From Bin80 sp964503085 (GTDB taxonomy: Bacteria > Bacteroidota > Rhodothermia > Rhodothermales > Bin80): DNA of 16,152 nucleotides. The translations under genes were made by a program, and so were the position numbers. Positions 10,004 to 16,064 of the stretch are shown here, piece by piece. The notes under the pieces are model-generated. The model saw only the letters and a list, made by a program, of their open reading frames with translations. It did no database searches and had not been told where the DNA came from. Numbering within the stretch: position 1 is the first letter of the stretch; each line of letters begins with the position of its first letter. The stretch covers positions 1 to 16,152 of the forward strand of contig CAZCYQ010000066.1 of the NCBI GenBank assembly GCA_964503085.1, written 5' to 3'.

Positions 10004-10347
10004 TCGCGCTGTCCCTCGCGTTGTTTAAGACCGGACCCCAGAACAGGGTGAGAGCCGCGACCTTTGCGACTCAGCGGAGAAGCACTACCAGATTCCAAAT
10101 TTATATCCCTCCCTTCAACAGACTTGTTTTCATTTTCTTTAATTCCTTTCAAAACAACAGGTTACAAATACTCTATAGACTCGCCATTTTATTCGAGTAC
10201 CTCCTTCCAAAAACAGCCTAACACACACCAATGCAACATCCTCACAATCGCGTTGAGAATTAATGCGTTAGGAAAAAACAATACCCCTTCTGTTTTGTTT
10301 AACGTTTGGTTCATGGGAACTGCTCCACTTTAATATATGACGGGCTA

Positions 10348-10376
10348 ATTATATGCAATCAAAAACACAGTGTCAA
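10348..10376 (-). promoter_or_regulatory. Perfect-consensus sigma70-type promoter for the 2061-residue secreted protein gene
   Basis: On the minus strand TTGACA (10371-10376) and TATAAT (10348-10353) are separated by exactly 17 bases (10354-10370). Transcription should start near 10341, giving a leader of about 450 bases before the ATG at 9892. The block is AT-rich compared with its surroundings. No other gene lies downstream in this orientation before the 2061-residue gene, so that gene is the likely target. In Bacteroidota proper the housekeeping promoter differs (TTTG / TAnnTTTG), so a classical sigma70 match argues weakly against that phylum. Confidence 0.8.
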
Positions 10377-10490
10377 GCCTTTTTTCTCCGATAATAATAT
10401 GATAATAAAAAATGAAAGCAAATACAATCAGAATCAGGATTTACAGGATGAAAGGATGGACAGGATAAAGGCAAAAGCACAAAGGCAACC

Positions 10491-10527
10491 ACAGATGAAC
10501 ACAGATGAACACAGATGAACACAGATG
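10491..10527 (+). repeat. 10-bp tandem repeat, 3.7 copies
   Basis: The unit acagatgaac occurs three times without change (10491-10520) and is followed by a partial fourth copy, acagatg. There are no spacers, so this is a simple tandem array and not a CRISPR. It lies just upstream of the promoter block and could vary in copy number by slippage. Confidence 0.9.
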
Positions 10528-10622
10528 TTGTCTATTATAATAAGGAATATAGGGGAAGAATAAAAGCAAAATCGGGATCAGGATTTTCAGAATGAGAGGA
10601 TAGACAGGATAAAAAACTGTCT

Positions 10623-10658
10623 GGAGCGGTGTACAACTGGTCGCAGTCCAGACCAGTT
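10623..10658 (-). repeat. Right copy of the inverted repeat, with a 5-base insertion in the hairpin loop
   Basis: It reads GGAGCGGTGTAC, then AACTGGTC, an 8-base loop, and GACCAGTT. It is the reverse complement of 9973-10003 apart from one substitution and five extra bases in the loop. It directly abuts the third GGAT-rich repeat copy at 10660. The two copies face each other across about 620 bp that include the consensus promoter. Confidence 0.8.
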
Positions 10659-10790
10659 CATCAGGATTTACAGGATGAGAGGATGGACAGGATGAAAGGC
10701 AAAGGCAAACGCGGATTAAACGGATTAATGGATAGACACGGATTAAAGGCAAAAAGCATCCGCAGATGACGCAGATGAAAAGACAAAGGC

Positions 10791-10823
10791 AAAACCTCTG
10801 GATCGCGGCTAACATCATGCCTG
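10791..10823 (+). repeat. Short dispersed repeat, second copy at 15679-15710
   Basis: The string tctggatcgcggctaa, preceded by aaaacc and followed within a few bases by catgcc, occurs here and at 15679-15710 with small indels. Both copies are intergenic and in the same orientation, each a few tens of bases past the stop codon of a short minus-strand reading frame (10860 and 15780). It looks like a small dispersed intergenic element. Confidence 0.6.
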
Positions 10824-10859
10824 CCCCTGCATATAATCAATGAACATAAGGAAAATCGC

Positions 10860-11087
10860 TCATGCATCCAACGCTTGCTCAAATGCCTCAAGGCTGGACA
10901 CCTGGATCGCTGCACGGTGCAACTGCTTCAGGCGTTGCAAATCGTCAATGGCGGCAATGCGAGCAGATAAGGGGTGCGCTTCACTCAGATCAAATCGAAT
11001 CTCCAACACATCGAGAATATCTTCAATGGCACGTTGCCTACCCCCTTGCTCAATACCTTGCTCAATACCTTGCTCAATACCTTCCAT
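10860..11087 (-). pseudogene. C-terminal remnant of an Rpn-type (PD-(D/E)XK) nuclease/transposase-family protein
   Basis: The 75-residue frame opens with EQGIEQGIEQGGRQ and continues with a helical tail (ILDVLEIRFDL, then SLEAFEQALDA). This matches the usual end of Rpn recombination-promoting nuclease / PDDEXK-family transposase proteins, where EG- or EQG-rich linkers precede a short helical C-terminus. Full-length members are about 250-330 residues; the entire nuclease core with its catalytic D/E-x-K residues is missing. The only available ATG comes from the adjoining duplicated GT22 fragment, has no ribosome-binding site, and is preceded by an in-frame stop within that fragment. I therefore regard it as a decayed, 5'-truncated gene, most likely not translated. 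Assignment rests on linker and tail pattern, so it is moderately sure. Confidence 0.6.
11046..11081 (-). repeat. 12-bp tandem repeat, three copies, encoding the EQGI linker
   Basis: Three identical copies of ttgctcaatacc (plus strand) at 11046, 11058 and 11070 encode the repeated IEQG linker of the Rpn-type remnant. In the neighbouring frame, which continues from the GT22 fragment, they encode VLSK repeats. Exact identity suggests recent slippage. Confidence 0.9.
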
Positions 11088-11230
11088 TGACGGATAGGCG
11101 CATCATTCTCGTCGCGACGCCAGATCTGGACATCACCAAATTTCTTCTCCACTGAATAGCTGGGAATGGTGAGATTGGCATTCTCCGACACGATATGGCT
11201 GACCGATGCCCTGATCGTCTCCATATCCTT
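11084..11230 (-). pseudogene. Duplicated internal fragment of the GT22 mannosyltransferase gene
   Basis: These 147 bp align without gaps to 14073-14219 (constant offset of 2989), with seven substitutions that I can count, about 95% identity. The fragment encodes the segment from KDMETIRASVSH to DAPIRQW, near the C-terminus of the GT22 protein, with Ala-to-Thr and Gly-to-Ser changes. It begins 15 bases after the stop codon of the GT39 gene and happens to be in that gene's frame (TAG, seven codons, then ATG). It ends abruptly at the Rpn-type remnant. It cannot be functional alone, having neither the membrane domain nor the catalytic region. Confidence 0.85.
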
Positions 11231-11245
11231 TTCGCCATTCCCTGC

Positions 11246-13018
11246 CTACTCTCTTGATGAACGTTCAATGCGATAAATACGTATGCTATTCGTCACATCC
11301 GCATTTTGGGGCGGAAAGGAATCGTGCCATACTGGTTCTGGACGCTGCAAAGTAGTAGGGGCAAAAAACGCGCCTGGTATTTGTGCTGCAAGAGCATATC
11401 TCGGCCCCCCCTCGCGAATAAATATGAAGTCAGCCGATGGTGCCCCGCCAAAATACAGCAACCAATCTGGGTTGACCACCCCACTAAAGACATTTTGCTT
11501 GAACAGATATTCACGGCCCTCGGTTTGCAGAGCGTCCGGCAAATTCTCGTCGTATAGCAGATTACACATCAGGATTTTGTCAGAAAGATAGTACACCAGC
11601 CTTGAAGAAGACAGATATATAGGAGAGAAAACCACATCATCTTGATTCGCGTGTTCACGCAAATACGCCATCGCCGCACGCATCGGCCCCGGATAAACAC
11701 GGTGATATTCGACTACCAGCGCGGGCAAGGTCCAACGGGGTTGGTCACCATAGATCCGATGTTTTAAAAACGGCCAGCCAGATAGATCGGACAACAGCAA
11801 TACTGCACCCAATACCACGCCCACCGGACGCAAATACTGCCACGCCCACCACACCATAGCTGCAGAAACCGGTGCGGCAAACGGCACGATCATTGACATA
11901 TAGCGCACATCCGCCCACGAATTTGTGCTCGGATGGGGGGACACCAACGCGATAATGGCGGTGAACACAATGACAAAAACACAGTAATGAAACACGCGAT
12001 CTTCAATCAATGTCCGCCAACGGCTCGATTTTCCGGTGTTGTTCCTATTCCGTTTGCGCTGGCGCCGTCTCTTGTCAGTGCGTTTTTTTGCGTTCACTCT
12101 CCGCCAAGGCACAAACAGCTTGTATCCAAAATAACCGACAAACCACAAGACAACTGTCCAGGTCAATATGCCATTTTGATTGAGTCCGGCTAAATACAAA
12201 GATAACAGCTTCACAGTCGCCGTGAGAGAAAACGCTTCATTCCGAGAGGCATAGGCATCAGGCGAGTATTCGGTGAAGTAGAACCAGGCGACATTCAAAA
12301 CATAAGGCATGGCCACGGCTATTGCCAACCACCATGCACGCCGGTTAAAGCAGGCACGGCGAAACAACAGATGAAAAACGCAAAACGCGGCAATAAAGAC
12401 CAAGTTCGATAGGTAATGCAGGTGGAATCCGGCGAGCGCGGCAAGTGCGATTAATAAGGTGAATACAACCCGTGGGCGTTCACAAAATCTCAGGTACGAC
12501 CAGAACAATAGCATATTAAAAAACAAGATTGGAGCATTGTAAGTCGCGCTGCGTGCATAGGAAATCATCACCGGCGAAAAACACGCGAACGCCAGTGTCA
12601 ACACTACAAAACCCGTACGATTTGGAAACTCGCGTCGCAATACATCGGCGAAAAACACCATCGTCGCCACCGCAAATAGGGCACATAGCGCACGTGCCTG
12701 TATCTCGCCCTCACCGAACACACTGAACATCGTAGCTTGCATATAAATACCTAATCTGGGGTAGCGATACGTCAGATCGTCCGCAATGTCTGCACCGTTA
12801 TAATACGACAGAATATTGCGCCCATCATCTGCAAGTGGCGCACCAAAGCGCAGTACATTACGTGCCATGACGGGCACAATTGCTTCATCGTCCCAAAAAG
12901 GCGCGTAATCCAAGTTGACAAAAGTCAAGTATGCAAAAATTGCGAGCATAACAAGCCCAACGCGTTGCGCTGCGTTGGGCACAAGATTTTGCCAGACTTT
13001 CATCACAACGTTAACCAT
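11246..13018 (-). CDS. GT-C glycosyltransferase of the GT39 / ArnT-like (PMT_2) type
   Basis: This is a predicted integral membrane glycosyltransferase that uses a polyprenyl-phosphate sugar as donor. I chose the ATG at 13018 (590 residues) because AAGGTG precedes it at suitable distance and it leaves a 20-base gap after the methyltransferase stop; an ATG at 13078 would add 20 residues and overlap that gene. After the first membrane helix (about 19-36), the first periplasmic loop carries FWDDEA (41-46), the acidic motif typical of GT39/GT83 enzymes. About ten hydrophobic segments follow to about residue 410, then a soluble C-terminal part. A strongly basic stretch (about 305-327, KKRTDKRRRQRKRNRNN) interrupts the helices and is unusual. 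It could glycosylate lipid A, a lipid-linked glycan, or secreted proteins; the acceptor cannot be told. It is probably co-transcribed with the methyltransferase. Confidence 0.85.
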   Translation of the reverse strand: MVNVVMKVWQNLVPNAAQRVGLVMLAIFAYLTFVNLDYAPFWDDEAIVPVMARNVLRFGAPLADDGRNILSYYNGADIADDLTYRYPRLGIYMQATMFSVFGEGEIQARALCALFAVATMVFFADVLRREFPNRTGFVVLTLAFACFSPVMISYARSATYNAPILFFNMLLFWSYLRFCERPRVVFTLLIALAALAGFHLHYLSNLVFIAAFCVFHLLFRRACFNRRAWWLAIAVAMPYVLNVAWFYFTEYSPDAYASRNEAFSLTATVKLLSLYLAGLNQNGILTWTVVLWFVGYFGYKLFVPWRRVNAKKRTDKRRRQRKRNRNNTGKSSRWRTLIEDRVFHYCVFVIVFTAIIALVSPHPSTNSWADVRYMSMIVPFAAPVSAAMVWWAWQYLRPVGVVLGAVLLLSDLSGWPFLKHRIYGDQPRWTLPALVVEYHRVYPGPMRAAMAYLREHANQDDVVFSPIYLSSSRLVYYLSDKILMCNLLYDENLPDALQTEGREYLFKQNVFSGVVNPDWLLYFGGAPSADFIFIREGGPRYALAAQIPGAFFAPTTLQRPEPVWHDSFPPQNADVTNSIRIYRIERSSRE

Positions 13019-13038
13019 CGTAGTCACCTTTTGTGGAC

Positions 13039-13710
13039 TTATTTCCGGATCAAAACCATCATTTCGTGTCGATACCACAAACGCGTAAAGGTCTCGGTCT
13101 CCCGTTCCACCAGTTCCGACTCACATGCATATCGAATGGTGTCTTCAATGTCCACATAGTGTATCCAGTCCATGTTAGCCATTAAATCATGCAATCGATT
13201 GGCTAACGCCATCCATATGGGTTTACGCGCTATATCTTTGTAGATCATCACGCCACCGGGCCGCAAGACTGCGGCAGCACGCGCAAAGACACTCCGTTGC
13301 AACGCCGGCGGCAGGTGATGCATGACATCAATCATGGTGATAACGTCAAACAGACCACCGGCAGTTGGCCAAGTGCAATCAATGCTGCAATGAGTAAATG
13401 AAACTGACGCACCGAAACCATTCACTTCGGCCATTTGTTGTGCGCTTTGGATTACCTTTGGATTTATATCAAAGCCAACTGCCGAGGATGTACGACCTAA
13501 GTCAATCAACACCCCCAACAGAAGGCCCGCACCGCACCCTATGTCCAATACACGAGATCCCAGAGGCACAGCGGTGACAATCCGTTCAAATGGACAAACA
13601 CTCAACCTCAAATACTGCCGCAAGCGGGTTTTTACGGAGTGTCCTGAGTACAGCCGAGATGCAATCTCGCATAGTGTAGAAAAATCGTAGATAAGAGGAT
13701 TCTTGCTCAT
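13039..13710 (-). CDS. Class I SAM-dependent methyltransferase
   Basis: The 223-residue protein has the full Rossmann methyltransferase signature: motif I VLDIGCGAG (54-62) for SAM binding, the acidic GFDIN (79-83) ending beta-2, FDVITMIDVMHHLP (121-134) as motif IV region, and LRPGG (149-153). This pattern matches Methyltransf_11/25-type small-molecule or glycan methyltransferases. No membrane segment or substrate-specific domain is visible. There is no clear ribosome-binding site before the ATG. A six-codon reading frame (MLLPSP) ends at the start codon with an ATGA overlap, which might aid initiation by coupling. It lies 20 bases upstream of the GT39-type gene and downstream of the GT22 gene, so modification of a surface glycan or its lipid carrier is the likely context. 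The substrate is unknown. Confidence 0.85.
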   Translation of the reverse strand: MSKNPLIYDFSTLCEIASRLYSGHSVKTRLRQYLRLSVCPFERIVTAVPLGSRVLDIGCGAGLLLGVLIDLGRTSSAVGFDINPKVIQSAQQMAEVNGFGASVSFTHCSIDCTWPTAGGLFDVITMIDVMHHLPPALQRSVFARAAAVLRPGGVMIYKDIARKPIWMALANRLHDLMANMDWIHYVDIEDTIRYACESELVERETETFTRLWYRHEMMVLIRK

Positions 13711-13881
13711 GGTGAAGGTAGTAACATATTCAGTTCGTGAGGGTGGTAATAATACGCGAAGAACCTCATGTACAGCCCTTATCTTACTATCGTATAAATA
13801 AAATCGAGTTTCGGCGTTTGTCTCTCCTGTCTCGCTCCCTCATTCCCGCCACGCGATTTCGGCGATGACGGAGGGGGGCCT

Positions 13882-13934
13882 GCCCCGTAGTGCCTACCGT
13901 ATAGAATCATTACGGCACATGCCTATACGGGGGC
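13882..13934. repeat. Nested palindromic intergenic repeat
   Basis: The outer arms are GCCCCGTA (13882-13889) and TACGGGGGC (13926-13934); the inner arms are CCGTA (13897-13901) and TACGG (13911-13915). Together they form a cruciform-like or long hairpin structure between the GT22 and methyltransferase genes. No T-run follows on either strand, so it is not a typical intrinsic terminator. The outer arm sequence recurs in the hairpin at 15708-15730. It is probably a small palindromic repeat element. The rest of 13711-13955 holds no recognisable gene. Confidence 0.65.
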
Positions 13935-13955
13935 ACAGGGGCCGTCCCCTACAAT

Positions 13956-15593
13956 TTACCTGCTCTCAGCCGCGAAGCGGATGCCACTATTGGGCGGGGG
14001 TTCTGGCGCATTGGGATTGATGCGCTTCATGACCTGATCCAAACCGCCGATGATAATCGGATTGTACCCCTCCCATTGGCGGATAGGCGCATCATTCTCG
14101 TCGCGGCGCCAGATCTGGACATCCCCAAATTTCTTCTCCACCGAATAGCCGGGAATGGTGAGATTGGCATTCTCCGACACAATATGGCTGACCGATGCCC
14201 TGATCGCCTCCATATCCTTATTTATAACACGCCCTGAAAACGCATCGTAAAACGGTATCTCCCGGTGCAAATAATAATAACCGGGAAGATTGTAATACGG
14301 TCTGTCAACCTGCCACACGCCCAGAACACCGGGCGCGCGGGCAAGATAGCGATACGCGGCAAAAATCGGATCCTGACCGCGGACAAACCCCACCTTCCCC
14401 GTCTCTTTGGAAAAACCGCGATACACCTGATCCTGGAAAGGCAGCGCATTCAGAACCCCACCTATCGAAACCGCCGCGAACAAAACGCCCACCATTCCCC
14501 AAACGCGCGCATTCCCGCGAGCCAAAAATCGCGCCACCACATCTGCGCCAATCACAAGCCACAGCGGAACAACCACAAAAACGAACCGGTACTCCTTGTG
14601 CGCCTGCACAGAATGAATCAGCACCACCAGAGCCACCATCGCCAGCAAGAACCCATAGCGCCGCAGATCGCGCAGTGCAATCACCACACACAGCGCACCC
14701 AACCCCACACTCGCCAGCAAAAGCCACCACAAAAACTGGTACCCCGGGGACTCACCAGCGCGCCCCTGATCAACGATGAGATTGAAACGGATATTCGTAA
14801 TATAGGAATGAAACAGACCGCCATCCCACGTCATCGCATCAAACAGACCCACCGCCAACAGAAACACACCCGCTGCAACCGCGAGATGCACCTTCTTCTC
14901 CGTCCTCAAAAAGAACACACCCAAAAGCAACAACGCAATCGGCGCGTATTGCAACCGCACCGCCGCCGCCAGCACCGCTATGAGCGCCACCAGCCAAACC
15001 GCCCCCACCCTATCCACCGATGACCGCACACACAGCACGAGCAACACCATCAGCAAAGCCGTAGCCACAAACTCCGTCATCGGCTTGTGGGCAAACCCCA
15101 CCAACTCATACCAGAACGCACCCGCCAATAGCGCGACCCGCGCCGATGGCTCCCCAAAATGTCGCCGCGCAAAAAAATACATCCCCACGGGAATCAGCAG
15201 GGAAATTGCACAAAACATCACCTTAACACCACCCACATACCAGACCGGCTCACCGAGACCAACCAGGTCGAACACCTTCAACGCACCGGCAACTATGCCG
15301 GGCACCAGCCATGCACGCGCCCCGTAGAAAAACTCCCAATAAGTAACACCACTGCCAAAAACCAGACGATGCGCTGGCTCCAAATACTGCATAACCTCGT
15401 CCGGATGCAAAACAAAATCGCCACACAGCGCAATCGCCGCACGCACCGCAAACGCCAAAACAAGCACCGGTAACAAAAACTTCCACGGCCGTTCATCGGG
15501 CGTCTCAAAATGCAGCAAACGATCCACCAAAGAGACAGGCGACCTCTGCCCCCTGTCTCGGCGCGTCCTTCTTGTCTTCCTCCCTTTTGCCAT
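13956..15593 (-). CDS. GT-C mannosyltransferase of the Alg9/PIG-B-like family (GT22)
   Basis: This integral membrane enzyme should transfer a sugar, in this family usually mannose, from a polyprenyl-phosphate donor to a lipid-linked or membrane acceptor. I chose the ATG at 15593 (545 residues; GAGG nine bases upstream); a TTG at 15641 would add 16 residues. The N-terminus is very basic (KGRKTRRTRRDR, 3-14), consistent with a cytosolic start. After the first helix (about 39-56) comes HPDE (63-66), then YLEPAHRLVFG and YGARAWLVPG, the conserved first luminal loop of GT22. About ten more hydrophobic segments follow. HKEYRF (332-337) matches the HKEERF-type motif of ALG9/ALG12/PIG-B. The C-terminal ~120 residues are soluble and end in a proline-rich tail. 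An internal piece (14073-14219) is copied at 11084-11230. It is richer in G+C, judged by eye, than the GT39 and methyltransferase genes, which may reflect a different origin. Confidence 0.87.
   Translation of the reverse strand: MAKGRKTRRTRRDRGQRSPVSLVDRLLHFETPDERPWKFLLPVLVLAFAVRAAIALCGDFVLHPDEVMQYLEPAHRLVFGSGVTYWEFFYGARAWLVPGIVAGALKVFDLVGLGEPVWYVGGVKVMFCAISLLIPVGMYFFARRHFGEPSARVALLAGAFWYELVGFAHKPMTEFVATALLMVLLVLCVRSSVDRVGAVWLVALIAVLAAAVRLQYAPIALLLLGVFFLRTEKKVHLAVAAGVFLLAVGLFDAMTWDGGLFHSYITNIRFNLIVDQGRAGESPGYQFLWWLLLASVGLGALCVVIALRDLRRYGFLLAMVALVVLIHSVQAHKEYRFVFVVVPLWLVIGADVVARFLARGNARVWGMVGVLFAAVSIGGVLNALPFQDQVYRGFSKETGKVGFVRGQDPIFAAYRYLARAPGVLGVWQVDRPYYNLPGYYYLHREIPFYDAFSGRVINKDMEAIRASVSHIVSENANLTIPGYSVEKKFGDVQIWRRDENDAPIRQWEGYNPIIIGGLDQVMKRINPNAPEPPPNSGIRFAAESR
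14073..14219 (-). repeat. Source copy of the 147-bp duplicated GT22 segment
   Basis: This in-gene segment (about residues 459-507 of the GT22 protein) is the intact parent of the fragment at 11084-11230. Identity stops sharply at both ends, which marks the boundaries of the copied DNA. Confidence 0.85.
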
Positions 15594-15678
15594 CTGAGGC
15601 AACCTCAATGAATAAAAAACAAACGCCTCACGAGTCGCCAAAAAGACCTGGCCGACCTGGAGGCACTTGTATAAAGCT

Positions 15679-15710
15679 AAAAACCTTCTGGATCGCGGCT
15701 AAGCATGCCC
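15679..15710 (+). repeat. Second copy of the dispersed 'ctggatcgcggctaa' repeat
   Basis: It matches 10791-10823 with small indels and directly abuts a CCCCGTA hairpin at 15708-15730. It lies in the 186-base gap between the coiled-coil gene and the GT22 gene, which otherwise shows no gene. Confidence 0.6.
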
Positions 15711-15730
15711 CGTAATGTCTTTATACGGGG
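15708..15730. repeat. Simple CCCCGTA/TACGGGG hairpin
   Basis: A perfect 7-bp stem (15708-15714 with 15724-15730) encloses a 9-base loop. There is no adjacent T-run, so an intrinsic terminator role is unlikely. The arms are the same as in the palindrome at 13882-13934, suggesting one repeat family, though weak termination after the coiled-coil gene is possible. Confidence 0.6.
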
Positions 15731-15779
15731 ACCACACCGCGATGACGGCTTTGGTTGAGGCATTATCAGTCCCCAGTAA

Positions 15780-16064
15780 TTAACGGCTGGCGGGTGCTCG
15801 GCCCGATATGGCTTCGCGCAATCCCTCCAGTAATCCTTCCAATTTCGCCTGTTGGCGCTCCATCGTGCCCATCCGCGCTTCCAACCTCTCAAAGCGCGCA
15901 TCCATTTGATCAAGACGTCCATCCATTTGATCAAGACGTCCATCCATTTGATCAAGACGCGCATTCACTTGCGCTTTGAAATCTTTCATATCCTCACGGA
16001 TAATCTTCTGCCCGTTTAAGATCAGACCGGCAAGACCAATGCCAACGGCAATAATCGTTATCAT
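15780..16064 (-). CDS. Small membrane-anchored coiled-coil protein with LDQMDGR heptad repeats (start uncertain)
   Basis: From the ATG at 16064 the protein has 94 residues; AGGA lies 5 bases upstream. Residues 2-17 are a hydrophobic, probably membrane-spanning helix (ITIIAVGIGLAGLIL). Residues about 21-85 form a charged amphipathic helix whose centre is three heptads, LDQMDGR, LDQMDGR and LDQMDAR (37-57), followed by FERLEARMGTMERQ, a clear coiled coil. Similar short 'TM plus heptad' proteins are common, mostly uncharacterised, in several bacterial lineages. The frame remains open upstream to the right edge for 29 more codons (including WNKINEAVRTE, which reads like protein), so the true start may lie outside the window. 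A role as a membrane-tethered oligomerising or scaffolding protein is inferred only from shape. Confidence 0.7.
   Translation of the reverse strand: MITIIAVGIGLAGLILNGQKIIREDMKDFKAQVNARLDQMDGRLDQMDGRLDQMDARFERLEARMGTMERQQAKLEGLLEGLREAISGRAPASR
15902..15958 (-). repeat. 21-bp tandem repeat, 2.7 copies, within the coiled-coil gene
   Basis: The period is exactly 21 bases, with units starting at 15903, 15924 and 15945 (core catttgatcaagacg). Each unit encodes one heptad of the coiled coil, so unit gain or loss would keep both the reading frame and the heptad register. Confidence 0.9.

Larger units (their letters stand above)
10433..10704 (+). repeat. Three imperfect copies of a GGAT-rich intergenic repeat
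   Basis: Copies begin at 10433, 10577 and 10660, each reading approximately atcaggattTacaggatg, then agaggatggacaggat, then a tail rich in aaaggcaaa. Each unit is built from smaller 'ggat' modules spaced 8-9 bases apart. Between and after them are related degenerate runs, for example cggattaa at 10719-10745 and cgcagatga at 10761-10778. Similar short repeats are scattered in the intergenic DNA of several uncultured bacterial lineages. No function is known to me. Confidence 0.75.
9893..10859. other. Repeat-rich non-coding region with the leader of the 2061-residue gene
   Basis: This 967-bp stretch holds no convincing gene. From right to left it contains a short dispersed repeat (10791-10823), three imperfect 'atcaggatttacaggatg' units, a 10-bp tandem array, an AT-rich block with a consensus promoter (10348-10376), and about 450 bases of presumed untranslated leader. 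Two copies of an inverted repeat lie at 9973-10003 and 10623-10658. Short reading frames in the leader start with TTG or lack convincing ribosome-binding sites, and their residue content looks non-coding. Confidence 0.7.

Noticed and set aside
9904..10152. 82-residue minus-strand frame in the leader of the 2061-residue gene
   Set aside because: It starts with TTG, has no recognisable domain, and crosses the inverted-repeat hairpin. It looks like non-coding leader.
10491..10527. Possible CRISPR array
   Set aside because: The 10-bp units are contiguous with no spacers, and no cas gene is present.
10441..10818. 125-residue minus-strand frame across the intergenic repeats
   Set aside because: It is made of the translated GGAT and acagatgaac repeats (runs of Cys, Ile, Leu, Pro) and is not a plausible protein.
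10985..11224. 79-residue frame starting METIRASVSH as an independent small gene
   Set aside because: It is the GT22 fragment running out of frame into the Rpn-type remnant. The AAGGA lies too close to the ATG to serve as a ribosome-binding site.
13882..13934. Intrinsic terminator after the GT22 gene
   Set aside because: The palindrome has no T-run on either strand and matches a repeat found elsewhere.
14265..15023. 252-residue plus-strand reading frame opposite the GT22 gene
   Set aside because: It lies entirely antisense to a gene with clear family motifs, and its composition (rich in His, Gln, Arg, Pro) is typical of a shadow frame.
15677..15964. 95-residue minus-strand frame with KWMDVLI repeats
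   Set aside because: It overlaps the coiled-coil gene in another frame; its repeats are the out-of-frame reading of the 21-bp tandem unit.
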